Positions 24,658 through 32,474 of a DNA stretch of 64,000 bases are shown here, piece after piece. Each line of letters opens with the position of its first letter. Position 1 is the stretch's first letter. This stretch comes from Nonomuraea turcica (GTDB lineage Bacteria; Actinomycetota; Actinomycetes; Streptosporangiales; Streptosporangiaceae). The notes under the pieces were generated by a model. That model saw only the letters and a list, made by a program, of their open reading frames with translations, was not told where the DNA came from and did no database searches. The stretch covers positions 372,001 through 436,000 of the forward strand of contig NZ_JAUZQF010000007.1 of NCBI RefSeq assembly GCF_030718205.1, in the 5' to 3' direction. The position numbers and the translations under genes were made by a program.

Positions 24658-25521
24658 TCACTTCAGGCCGGTCATCGCGATGCTATTGACCAGATAGCGC
24701 TGCAGCAGGAAGAACACCAGCAGGCACGGCACCGCCGAGATGGCCGCGGAGGACATCAGCATGGACCACTGCAGCTCCTCCGTCTTGAGCACCGTCAGCC
24801 CAACGGTCAGCGTCCGGGTGGCGTCGCTCTGCGAGATCACCAGGGGCCACAGGAAGTCGTTCCAGTGCCACAGGAAGACGAACACCCCCAACGTTGCCAG
24901 GATCGGCTTGGTCAGCGGCACCACGATCGTCCAGTAGATGCGCAGCTCCGAGGCCCCGTCCACCTTGGCCGCGTCGAACAGCTCGTCGGGCAGCCCCAGG
25001 ATGAACTGCCGCATCAGGAAGACCGCCTGCGAGTTCGCCAGCGTCGGGACGATCAGCCCCCAGAAGGTGTCCGCGCCACCGAAGTCGGAGATGAGCACGT
25101 ACAGCGGGATGAGCGTGGCCTGGAACGGCACCATCATCGTGGCGAGGAACGTCCACAACATGGTGTCGCGACCGGGAAACCGCTTCTTGGCGAACGCGTA
25201 GCCCGCCATCGACGCCGTGAGCAGGATGATCACCACGGAGACGGCCGAGTAGATCAGCGAGTTGAGCGTCCACTCGGCGAACCCGGAGGCGCTCAGGACC
25301 TGCATGATGTTGTCGAAGGTGAGCGAGTCCGGCCACTGCGCGGGCACGGTCGGCTCGCCCCGGGGCGAGAGCGCCACGATCACCATGGCGATGAACGGGC
25401 CCAGGGTCAGCAGCGACATGACAGCGAGCAGCGTGTAGAGGGTCCACCTCTTACCGGGCCGGCGCGGCGTGGCGCCCGGCCGGACCCGGGTGGCGGCGGG
25501 GCGCGTGGCCGTCAGCGTCAT
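24658..25521 (-). CDS. Sugar ABC transporter permease (MalG type)
   Basis: A 287-residue permease of the carbohydrate-uptake type 1 class. Six hydrophobic helices are visible, and the ABC-docking EAA-like loop reads ELFDAAKVDGASELRIYWTIVVPLTKP. The terminal YLVNSIAMTGLK is typical of MalG relatives. ATG 25521 shares one base with the upstream permease's stop (TGATG). No ATP-binding subunit gene is linked; such importers in actinomycetes usually borrow a shared MsiK-type ATPase encoded elsewhere. Confidence 0.93.
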   Translation of the reverse strand: MTLTATRPAATRVRPGATPRRPGKRWTLYTLLAVMSLLTLGPFIAMVIVALSPRGEPTVPAQWPDSLTFDNIMQVLSASGFAEWTLNSLIYSAVSVVIILLTASMAGYAFAKKRFPGRDTMLWTFLATMMVPFQATLIPLYVLISDFGGADTFWGLIVPTLANSQAVFLMRQFILGLPDELFDAAKVDGASELRIYWTIVVPLTKPILATLGVFVFLWHWNDFLWPLVISQSDATRTLTVGLTVLKTEELQWSMLMSSAAISAVPCLLVFFLLQRYLVNSIAMTGLK

Positions 25522-26387
25522 CAGGTGTTCTCCTTGCCGACGAAGCGCCGCTGGATCAGCGAGACGACCAGCACAATGGCGAAGAGCACCATCCCCCAGG
25601 TGGCCGCGTAGCCGAACTCCCAGAACCTGAAGCCGCGTTCGAAAATGCCGTAGATCAGGGTGTAGCTGGCCTTGGCGGGCCCGCCGCCGGTCATCACGTA
25701 GATCGTGTCGAAGACCTGGAACGAGGCGATCGTCTCGATCACCAGCACGAAGAAGAGCGCGGGCTTGAGCAGGGGCAGCGTGATGCCGCGGAAGCGCTGC
25801 CAGGGGCCGGCGCCGTCGACCTTGGCCGCCTCCAGGTACGAGCCCGGAATGGCCTTCAAACCGGCGAGCAGGATCAGCATCGAGTAGCCGAAGCCCTTCC
25901 AGCAGGAGACGAGGGCCAGGGCGGGCAGCACCAGCTCCGAGCGTTCCATGAAGCCGACGGGTCCGAGGTCCAGCTTGGCCAGCACGCCGTTGATCAGGCC
26001 GTCGAACTCGTAGATCCAGCGCCAGATGATCCCGGCGAAGACGAAGCTGGTCACGTACGGCAGGAAGAGCATGCCGCGGAACAGCCCGCGCATGAAGACG
26101 ATCGAATTGAGCAGCAGTGCGGTGCCGAGCGAAACCGCCATGACGAGCGGCACGTAGACGACGGTGTACACCAGCGTGGCCCGCAGGCTGGACCAGAAGT
26201 TCGGGTCGTTCACCAGCCGCGTGTAGTTGTCGGCGCCGATGAAGCTCCACTCGCCGCCGATGTTCCAGTTCGTCAGGCTCATGCCCGCCGCGCCGAGCGT
26301 GGGGAAGATCCTGAAGATCAGGAACAGCACGAGCATGGGGAGGACGAACAGCAGTCCCGTGACCGGATCACGCAGGCGATGGCGCAC
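25521..26387 (-). CDS. Sugar ABC transporter permease (MalF/UgpA type)
   Basis: A 288-residue permease with six helices and the docking loop SYLEAAKVDGAGPWQRFRGITLPLLKP. TVYVMTGGGP-type motif near the end appears as TIYVMTGGGPAKASYTL, characteristic of the MalF/UgpA class. The start is a GTG at 26387 with AAAGG about twelve bases upstream. It lies between the solute-binding protein and the MalG-type permease in the usual order. Confidence 0.93.
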   Translation of the reverse strand: MRHRLRDPVTGLLFVLPMLVLFLIFRIFPTLGAAGMSLTNWNIGGEWSFIGADNYTRLVNDPNFWSSLRATLVYTVVYVPLVMAVSLGTALLLNSIVFMRGLFRGMLFLPYVTSFVFAGIIWRWIYEFDGLINGVLAKLDLGPVGFMERSELVLPALALVSCWKGFGYSMLILLAGLKAIPGSYLEAAKVDGAGPWQRFRGITLPLLKPALFFVLVIETIASFQVFDTIYVMTGGGPAKASYTLIYGIFERGFRFWEFGYAATWGMVLFAIVLVVSLIQRRFVGKENT

Positions 26388-26443
26388 CGGGTTTCACACC
26401 TTTCCGAGAAGACGCGCCTCCCCTGGAGGAGGCCCGGATCGTG

Positions 26444-27691
26444 TCAGCCGCCGGTGGCCAGCAGCTCGTTGCCCTCCTTGGCGGCGGCGTCCAGTGCTGT
26501 CTTGGCGTCCTCCTTGCCGATCAGCGCCGCCTGGATGTGGGCCGAGATCATCGCCATGACCTGGCGGGCCTTGGGGTGGGCGTCGCCGGGGTAGGCGTAC
26601 TGCAGCGACTTGGCGAACTCCTTGGAGGTCGCCGACTGGTCGGGGATCGTCACGTCGGTACGCGCGGAGAAGAAGCCGGACTCCTTGGCCAGCGACGCGG
26701 CAACCTCGGGAGCGGCGACGTAGGCGGCGAACTTCTTGGCCGCATCCTTGACCTCGGAGTGCTTGGCCAGGACCAGACCGCCCGGGATGCCGAACGCGAC
26801 CCGCTTGCTGCCTTCCAGCGGCAGGCCGACGCCCACGTTCTCCGCGCCGATGGCGGCGCCGAGCTGGTCGGCGTTGAGGGCCGTGGCCGCGTGGTACATC
26901 GCGGTCTTGCCGGCGGCGAGCGCGCCGCCCTCGACGTCGTTGCTCTTGCTGGCGGTGTTCTCGGGCAGGCCGCCGACCGCCTTCAGGTCGAGCAGGAACT
27001 GCAGGCTGTCGATGCCCTGCTGGTTGTTGACGGTCACGCTCTTGCCGTCGGGCGAGAACACCGAGCCGCCGTTGGCCCACAGGATGGGATAGAAGCTCTG
27101 GTTGAGCGAGACCTCGGGTTTGCCGGGGTAGTCGAGGATGGCCACCTTCTTGGCGGCCAGCTTGGGTGCGGCCTCCTTCAGCTCGGCCAGCGTTTCCGGC
27201 ACCTTGGTGACGCCCGCGTCGGCGAAGAGCTTCTTGTTGTAGATGGGGGCGGTGATCGTCTGGTAGATGGGCACGCCGTAGAGCTTGCCGCTCACCGTCA
27301 GCGCGGTGAGCGCATTGGGCAGGTAGGCGCTCTTGTCGGCGGCGATCACGTCGTCCACGGGCTCCAGTGTGCCCTGCTGGGCGTACTGCGGGATCTGGTC
27401 CGGGCCGAGCACGACCAGGTCGAAGCCCTTCTTGGAGGCCAGCGCCGTGGTGATCTTCTCCTGACGGCCGTCCCAGGGCTGCTGGTCGATCGTGACGTCG
27501 ATCGCGGGGTTCTTGGCCTCGAAGTCCTTCTCGACCTTGTCCCAGAACGCCTTGTTCCCGGCCTGGTCCGCGATCACGGGATACATCCAGAGCGTCACCG
27601 TGCTCTTGTCCGAACCCGAGCCACCGGATCCGCACCCGGCGATCACGACGCTGAGGGCGGCCGCGAAGCCGGCTGCCGCTACCTTCTTCAT
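26444..27691 (-). CDS. Sugar ABC transporter substrate-binding lipoprotein
   Basis: A 415-residue type 1 extracellular binding protein. The signal sequence ends in lipobox VIAGC (Cys20), followed by a Gly/Ser linker and TVTLWMYPV, the usual first strand. Later segments match the MalE/UgpB family (GKLYGVPIYQTITAPIYNKKLFADAGV, PGGLVLAKHSEVKDAAKKFAAYV). It presumably captures the locus substrate for the two downstream permeases. Operator copy 5 lies just upstream, making it a member of the palindrome regulon. Confidence 0.93.
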   Translation of the reverse strand: MKKVAAAGFAAALSVVIAGCGSGGSGSDKSTVTLWMYPVIADQAGNKAFWDKVEKDFEAKNPAIDVTIDQQPWDGRQEKITTALASKKGFDLVVLGPDQIPQYAQQGTLEPVDDVIAADKSAYLPNALTALTVSGKLYGVPIYQTITAPIYNKKLFADAGVTKVPETLAELKEAAPKLAAKKVAILDYPGKPEVSLNQSFYPILWANGGSVFSPDGKSVTVNNQQGIDSLQFLLDLKAVGGLPENTASKSNDVEGGALAAGKTAMYHAATALNADQLGAAIGAENVGVGLPLEGSKRVAFGIPGGLVLAKHSEVKDAAKKFAAYVAAPEVAASLAKESGFFSARTDVTIPDQSATSKEFAKSLQYAYPGDAHPKARQVMAMISAHIQAALIGKEDAKTALDAAAKEGNELLATGG

Positions 27692-27711
27692 CGGCGGCTT
27701 CCTTTCCTGAA

Positions 27712-27729
27712 TACCGGTCCTGACCGAAA
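27712..27729. promoter_or_regulatory. Regulon operator copy 5 (degenerate)
   Basis: TACCGGTC-CT-GACCGAAA, 21 bases upstream of the binding-protein start. It matches the regulon palindrome at 13 of 16 half-site positions, the weakest symmetric copy, and is recognised mainly because of its position. Confidence 0.45.
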
Positions 27730-27776
27730 CCTAATGATCGAGCGGAGCCCGGTCAATGCCTGATACATGAACGTAA

Positions 27777-28988
27777 CTACGCCTTGCCTGGATAGCTCGC
27801 GATGGCGTCGGCGATGACGCTGACATGCTCCGACGTGTAGTGCTCGTTCCAGTCGATGATCAGGAGCGTGCTGCCGACCAGCCGTTCGGCCTCGGGACAG
27901 GGAGCGGGACGGTAGCCCTCGAGGGGGTAGCGGGAGGCGCCGTAAACCGGCCTGTCCCACAGCGGGGCCCGATTGAGGGGCTCCTTCAGATAACCGGGCC
28001 GTGCCGGAATCCCGGCCGCGCTCAGGTGCGCCGCCAGCTCGGGCGCGTCCCCGCCGGGCAGCACGAGCGGGAACAACCACCAGGCGTGCCCGTCCGGCCG
28101 GGGCAGCCCGATCTCGACCTGGGATCCGTCCGGCCGGGCCGGCCGTATCGTGGCCCCGCTCCCCGGGTCCATCCTGCGCAACGCCTCGATGAGCTCCACG
28201 GCGGTGCGGCGCCTGGACTCCACGACCCCCGGCAGTTTCGCGAGCTGGGCCCTGGCCACCGCGGCCTGCAGCTCGGTCATCCGGTAGTTCAGTCCCAGGC
28301 TCTCATGGGAACGGCCCGCGGCCCGGTCCCATCCCTTGTCCGCGAACAGCCGCATGCGCCTGGCGAGCTCGTCGTCGCCGGTGATGGCCAGGCCGCCGTC
28401 GCCGCAGGTGATGTGCTTCCACTGCTGCAGGCTCAAGGTTCCCACGTGGCCGGCCGTGCCCGCGTACCGGCCGCCGCCGGGCAGCTCGGTCAGCCAGGCC
28501 TGGGCGCAGTCCTCGATGAGCGTGAGACCGTGCTCGTCCGCGAGGGCGCGCAGCGCGCCGATCCGGGCGGGCGCGCCGAACAGGTGCACCGCCATGATCG
28601 CGCGGGTGCGCGGTCCGATGAGCGCGGCCACGGCGTCCGGATCGAGGTTGCCGTCGGACGGGTCGACGTCGGCGAAGACAGGAACGGCGTTCTGCGCCAA
28701 GATGGGGGCCACGGTCCCGAAGTCCGTGATCGGCGTCGTGATGATCTCGTCACCGGGATCCGGCGCCGCCGCCACGACCGACAGGTGGAGGGCCGCGGTG
28801 CCGGACGCGCACGCGATCGCGTGGCGGGAGCCGTAAAGCTCGGCGACCTCGTGTTCGAGCGCCCGCGCCTCGGTCCCCCACACGGAGTTGAGCATGCCGG
28901 AGCGGATGACCCGATCCAGCGCCGCCACCTCCTCGTCGCCGAGCGTGCGGCCTGCGGGTTCGGCCATGTTGGGAAAGTGCAGGGTCAC
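27777..28988 (-). CDS. DegT/DnrJ/EryC1/StrS-family PLP aminotransferase B
   Basis: A 403-residue aminotransferase. Asp160 lies in LIEDCAQAW and the Schiff-base Lys191 in LSLQQWKHITCGDGG. It differs from aminotransferase A in the N-terminus and in the Lys loop (QQWKHITCGDGG against FQSSKAMTAGEGG), so the two probably act on different keto substrates. GTG 28988 is preceded by AAAGG; an ATG at 28967 is an alternative, and longer in-frame extensions run through the divergent regulator gene. Its promoter shares operator copy 3 with that regulator. Confidence 0.9.
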   Translation of the reverse strand: MTLHFPNMAEPAGRTLGDEEVAALDRVIRSGMLNSVWGTEARALEHEVAELYGSRHAIACASGTAALHLSVVAAAPDPGDEIITTPITDFGTVAPILAQNAVPVFADVDPSDGNLDPDAVAALIGPRTRAIMAVHLFGAPARIGALRALADEHGLTLIEDCAQAWLTELPGGGRYAGTAGHVGTLSLQQWKHITCGDGGLAITGDDELARRMRLFADKGWDRAAGRSHESLGLNYRMTELQAAVARAQLAKLPGVVESRRRTAVELIEALRRMDPGSGATIRPARPDGSQVEIGLPRPDGHAWWLFPLVLPGGDAPELAAHLSAAGIPARPGYLKEPLNRAPLWDRPVYGASRYPLEGYRPAPCPEAERLVGSTLLIIDWNEHYTSEHVSVIADAIASYPGKA

Positions 28989-28997
28989 CGGATAACC

Positions 28998-29015
28998 TTT
29001 CGGTCTAGACCGTAA
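28998..29015. promoter_or_regulatory. Regulon operator copy 3 (divergent promoter)
   Basis: TTTCGGTC-TA-GACCGTAA lies between the divergent starts of aminotransferase B (28988) and the regulator (29037). It is placed to control both and suggests autoregulation. Confidence 0.65.
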
Positions 29016-29036
29016 AGAAGGGGAAGGGAGACGCGG

Positions 29037-30242
29037 GTGGGTATCGTCATCGGAGTCGTCGGCCCGCATGATCTGGTCGACGACGTCGCGGCCACCTGCG
29101 AGGAGCAGCCCGGCGTGAGCACGCTCCGGCTCGACTACGACCACGAGTCGCAGGCTCCGGCCATCGTGGAGGCCCACGCCGGCTCGGTCGAGGGCTGGCT
29201 GTTCACCGGCATCGTGCCCTACATGCTGGCCCGCGGCGCCGACGCGCTCACCCGCCCCGGCGTGTTCGTCGACTACTCGGGCGCGACCCTGCTCAGCGCC
29301 CTGGTGCGGCTGCAGCACGAGGGCCACGACATCACGCGGCTGTCCATCGACACCATCGCCCCCGCCGACGTCATCGCCACGTTCATCGAGGCCGGGCTGC
29401 CCACCGACCGGCTGCGCACGCTCGGCTACCGGCCGGAGACGACCTCCAAGAAGATCGTCTCCTTCCACCGCCGTGACGCGGTCCACCCGGTGATCACCTG
29501 CCTGAGCTCGGTGCACGAGGCGCTGCGCGGCGAGATGCACGTGCTGCGCCTGGCGCCGTCGGAGCACTCGGTCCGCGTGGCGCTGCGCCAGCTCCTGCTG
29601 ACGGCCGAAGGCCAGGCCCAGGAGGACGCGCAGATCGCGCTCGGCCTGGTGGAGGTGGACGGCGAGGAAGGTCTGCTGCGCGAGGCCGCCGCGCTGGGCG
29701 GCACGCTGGCCGCCTTCCGTGGCGGTACCCACCTGCTGGTGACCACCCGCGGCCCGCTCTTCGACGCCACCGGCGGCTTCACCGGGCTGCCCATGCTGGC
29801 GCGGCTGGCCGGTCACAGCAGCGTGGCGCGGGTGGGTTTCGGCCTCGGGCGCAGCGCTGCGGAGGCCGAGAGCCTGGCCCGCCGGGCGCTGGCCAGGGCC
29901 AGGCGCATCGGGGACGTGGCCGCCGTGCTGTCCTTGCGGGCCGACACCGACATCGTGCTGGAGTCGGTGATCAGCACGCCCTCCGGCGAGCAGAACCTGT
30001 CGGTGCTCGCCCGCCGCGTGGGCCTGTCGGTGCCGACCCTGGAGAAGCTGCTGGAGGCCCGCGACGCGGCCGGCGGCGAGGCGCTGACCACGCGGGAGAT
30101 CGCTGAGCGGCTCGCCGTCCAGCAGCGCACCGCCCGGCGGATGCTGCACCGGCTGGAGCTGGCCGGGCTGGCCGAACGCACCGGCAACCTGACCAGCGGC
30201 TCCAGCGGCCGTCCCCTCACCCTCTACCGCCTCACCCTCTAG
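29037..30242 (+). CDS. Transcriptional regulator, probable controller of the 15-33 kb regulon
   Basis: A 401-residue protein from a GTG behind AAGGGAG. The C-terminal ~53 residues (from 349) form a winged helix-turn-helix: LTTREIAERLAVQQRTARRMLHRLELAGLAERT. Residues ~1-160 look like an alpha/beta ligand-sensing domain (GIVIGVVGPHDLVDDV, WLFTGIVPYMLA). Residues ~170-310 resemble a degenerate nucleotide-cyclase/GGDEF-type fold (SSVARVGFGLGRSAAEAESLARRALARAR) without a catalytic GGDEF motif. It is the only DNA-binding protein in the locus and has an operator copy in its own promoter, so control of the palindrome regulon is inferred. Confidence 0.78.
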   Translation: MGIVIGVVGPHDLVDDVAATCEEQPGVSTLRLDYDHESQAPAIVEAHAGSVEGWLFTGIVPYMLARGADALTRPGVFVDYSGATLLSALVRLQHEGHDITRLSIDTIAPADVIATFIEAGLPTDRLRTLGYRPETTSKKIVSFHRRDAVHPVITCLSSVHEALRGEMHVLRLAPSEHSVRVALRQLLLTAEGQAQEDAQIALGLVEVDGEEGLLREAAALGGTLAAFRGGTHLLVTTRGPLFDATGGFTGLPMLARLAGHSSVARVGFGLGRSAAEAESLARRALARARRIGDVAAVLSLRADTDIVLESVISTPSGEQNLSVLARRVGLSVPTLEKLLEARDAAGGEALTTREIAERLAVQQRTARRMLHRLELAGLAERTGNLTSGSSGRPLTLYRLTL

Positions 30243-30263
30243 CTCGCTCCCTCGCGTGATGCT

Positions 30264-30287
30264 CCTCGAGGCTTCACGGCCTCGAGG
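30264..30287. terminator. Bidirectional terminator hairpin
   Basis: CCTCGAGGC and GCCTCGAGG form a perfect 9-bp stem around the loop TTCACG. It sits between the convergent regulator (ends 30242) and DHDPS-family gene (ends 30301) and can serve both. Confidence 0.7.
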
Positions 30288-30300
30288 GCGGCTCGGCCCG

Positions 30301-31356
30301 TCAGGCGAGCCACCGGTCCAGCCCTTGGGCCACGAAGTCGTCGTCACGCAGCCATGGGTAGGCGGCCCAGATGCGGTCGATCTCCGCCAGCTGCCCCGGC
30401 GACAGTTCCTCCGCGGGGTCCAGGCACCAGCGGCCCGCCAGCAGCCCCTGGCGGCGCAGCACCTCATGGATGCCCGGGATGCAGCCGCGGAAGCCGTTCG
30501 CGGAGTCGAAGATGGCCGCGTTGGCATCGGTGAGGTGGCCGTCGAGGCCGAGCAGCCGGCGTACCGCCGCGTCGTCTCCCGACCGGGCCAGCGTGGCCTC
30601 TTCCAGCAGTTCCACCGCCCGCCGCACCCAGACGGCCCACTGGCCGAGCAGGCCGCCGACGAACTCCACCTGCACCTCCCGCCCGTCCACGACCACCCGG
30701 TGTGAGGTGATGAGATCGGCCAGGATGTGGTCGTCGTTGCCCGTGTAGAGCGCCACCTCCCCGGCCCGGCCCGCCCGCACGACGCCGTGGAGCACGTCGA
30801 GGGTGCGGTAGCGGTCGAAGGGCGCGACCTTGACGCCCACCACGGACTCGATCGCCGCCAGCCTCGTCCAGAAATCGCGTGACAGAGGGCGTCCGCCCAC
30901 CGCGGGTTGCAGGTAGAAGCCGATCACCGGCAGCACGTCGCCCACGGCCCGCGCCCGCTCGATCAGCCCGTCCTCGTCGAGCTCCCGGTACGGGCTGAGG
31001 AGCACCATGTGATAGCCGAGCGACCTGGCCAGCTCCGCCTCCGCCACCGCCTGCGCCGTGGACCCGGTCGCGCCGGCCACCAGCACCACCTCGCGCCCGG
31101 ACTCCCTGGCCGTGCCTGCGGCCAGTTCGAGCACAGGCGCCAGCAGGCCGGTGCCGTGGATGGCGAACTGCGTGGTGTGCACGCCCACCGCCAGCCCGCC
31201 CGCACCGGCCTCGACGTAGTAGCGCGTCAGCGCGCGCTGGCGCCGCTCGTCCAGCTTCCTGTCCTCGGTCAGGGCCAGGGGATGCGCCGGGATCACCAGA
31301 CCGCGCCTGAACAGGTCGCGCACAGACGTCTGCGCCTGCGGAGCCGTGCCGAGCAC
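30301..31356 (-). CDS. DHDPS-family lyase B
   Basis: A 351-residue class I aldolase-family protein. Marks: GLVIPAHPLALTEDRKLDE at the N-terminus, a barrel Tyr in VIGFYLQPAVGG and the Schiff-base Lys in ESVVGVKVAPFDRYRT, followed by the characteristic YTGNDDHI loop. Unlike the paralogue at 23442-24587 it has no insertion. The GTG at 31356 with AAGGGGGA six bases upstream is preferred to an in-frame GTG at 31389. It is the last gene of the operon beginning with the Gfo/Idh gene. Confidence 0.87.
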   Translation of the reverse strand: MLGTAPQAQTSVRDLFRRGLVIPAHPLALTEDRKLDERRQRALTRYYVEAGAGGLAVGVHTTQFAIHGTGLLAPVLELAAGTARESGREVVLVAGATGSTAQAVAEAELARSLGYHMVLLSPYRELDEDGLIERARAVGDVLPVIGFYLQPAVGGRPLSRDFWTRLAAIESVVGVKVAPFDRYRTLDVLHGVVRAGRAGEVALYTGNDDHILADLITSHRVVVDGREVQVEFVGGLLGQWAVWVRRAVELLEEATLARSGDDAAVRRLLGLDGHLTDANAAIFDSANGFRGCIPGIHEVLRRQGLLAGRWCLDPAEELSPGQLAEIDRIWAAYPWLRDDDFVAQGLDRWLA

Positions 31357-31394
31357 GTGAGATCCCCCTTGGTCGTGAGAAGTGAGCACGCGGA

Positions 31395-32402
31395 TCAGAA
31401 GCGTCCGTCGCGGCGTTCGAACTTGGTGGGCTTGCCCAGCAGCGGCCCGCCGCCGGCGACCCAGCGCGCCGTGTGCTCGATGAGCTCGGCGGGGGTCAGC
31501 TCGGGGTAGCCGAACAGGCGATGGCAGCGGGAGGCGTTCGACAGCAGCGCCGTCGGCGCCTCCTCGCCGGTGAACACCGGCTCCTTGCCGAGCGCCGCGC
31601 CGAGCGCCCGCGCCGCCTGCCGGACCGAGATCAGCTCGGGGCCCGTGACGTTGAGCACGTACGGCGGCACGTCGGCGAGCAGCAGGGACCGGAGCGCGAC
31701 CTCGTTGGCGTAGCCCTGCCAGACCACGTTCACCTGGCCTGTCGCCAGGTCGATGGGCGTGCCCGCGAGCACCTTCTGGGCGAGGTCGACGAGCACGCCG
31801 TAGCGGAGCTCGACCGCGTAGTTGAGGCGGATCAGCGACATGGGCGTGCGGTTCGTCTCGGCGAAGTGCGTCAGCACGCGCTCCCTGCCCAGGCAGCTCA
31901 TCGCGTAGTCGCCCACGGGCCCAACGGGCGAATCCTCGGTGCTGCCGCCTCCGGCGACGGGAACGAGGGGGTAGACGTTCCCGGTGGACAGCGCGGCGAT
32001 CCTGCTGCCGGCGAACCGGTCGGCGACGCGGCCCGGCAGGTAGGCGTTGGTGAACCAGGTGGCGTGCTCGCGGCCCTGCGTGCCGAACTTGGCGCCGACC
32101 AGGAACACCACGTTGGGCGCGTCCGGCAGCTCGCGCAGCGCCCGCTCGTCGGCGACGTCGGCGGCGACCACGGTGGCGCCCTCGTCCTGGAGCGCCTGGG
32201 CGAGGCCCGGCTCGGAGAAGCGGGACACCGCGATGATCCGCCGCTCGCCCTGGACCGCGTTCAAGGCCAGGCGTACCAGGCTGGGGCCGAGCTTGCCGCC
32301 GGCGCCGAGGATCAAGATGTCGCCTTCGAGCTTGCCCAAATCGTCGACGAGCCCGGGAGTCGGCCGTGCCAGCCGCTCCTCGAGTTCCGCTGTCGTCCGC
32401 AC
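31395..32402 (-). CDS. NAD-dependent epimerase/dehydratase-like protein
   Basis: A 335-residue extended short-chain dehydrogenase-type protein. The Rossmann motif is ILGAGGKLGPSLVRLAL. The active-site region reads DYAMSCLGRERVL, where the usual YxxxK lysine is replaced, so redox or epimerase chemistry may be altered. GTG 32402 behind AGAGGAGA is preferred; the ATG at 32417 abuts the operator. Operator copy 4 lies immediately upstream, giving the gene its own regulated promoter within the operon. Confidence 0.82.
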   Translation of the reverse strand: MRTTAELEERLARPTPGLVDDLGKLEGDILILGAGGKLGPSLVRLALNAVQGERRIIAVSRFSEPGLAQALQDEGATVVAADVADERALRELPDAPNVVFLVGAKFGTQGREHATWFTNAYLPGRVADRFAGSRIAALSTGNVYPLVPVAGGGSTEDSPVGPVGDYAMSCLGRERVLTHFAETNRTPMSLIRLNYAVELRYGVLVDLAQKVLAGTPIDLATGQVNVVWQGYANEVALRSLLLADVPPYVLNVTGPELISVRQAARALGAALGKEPVFTGEEAPTALLSNASRCHRLFGYPELTPAELIEHTARWVAGGGPLLGKPTKFERRDGRF

Positions 32403-32417
32403 GCGGTCTCCTCTCAT

Positions 32418-32435
32418 TTACGGTCCAGACCGTAA
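32418..32435. promoter_or_regulatory. Regulon operator copy 4 (perfect palindrome)
   Basis: TTACGGTC-CA-GACCGTAA is the only perfect copy of the 8-2-8 palindrome in the window. It lies between the Gfo/Idh stop and the epimerase-like start. Confidence 0.7.
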
Positions 32436-32474
32436 CTGGGACAGAGTCCGCCTGTCAACGGGCGGGAGGGTTGG

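Noticed and set aside
27777..30527. A 916-codon frame extending aminotransferase B upstream
   Set aside because: The extra part is antisense to the regulator and lacks any domain; GTG 28988 with a ribosome site is the start.
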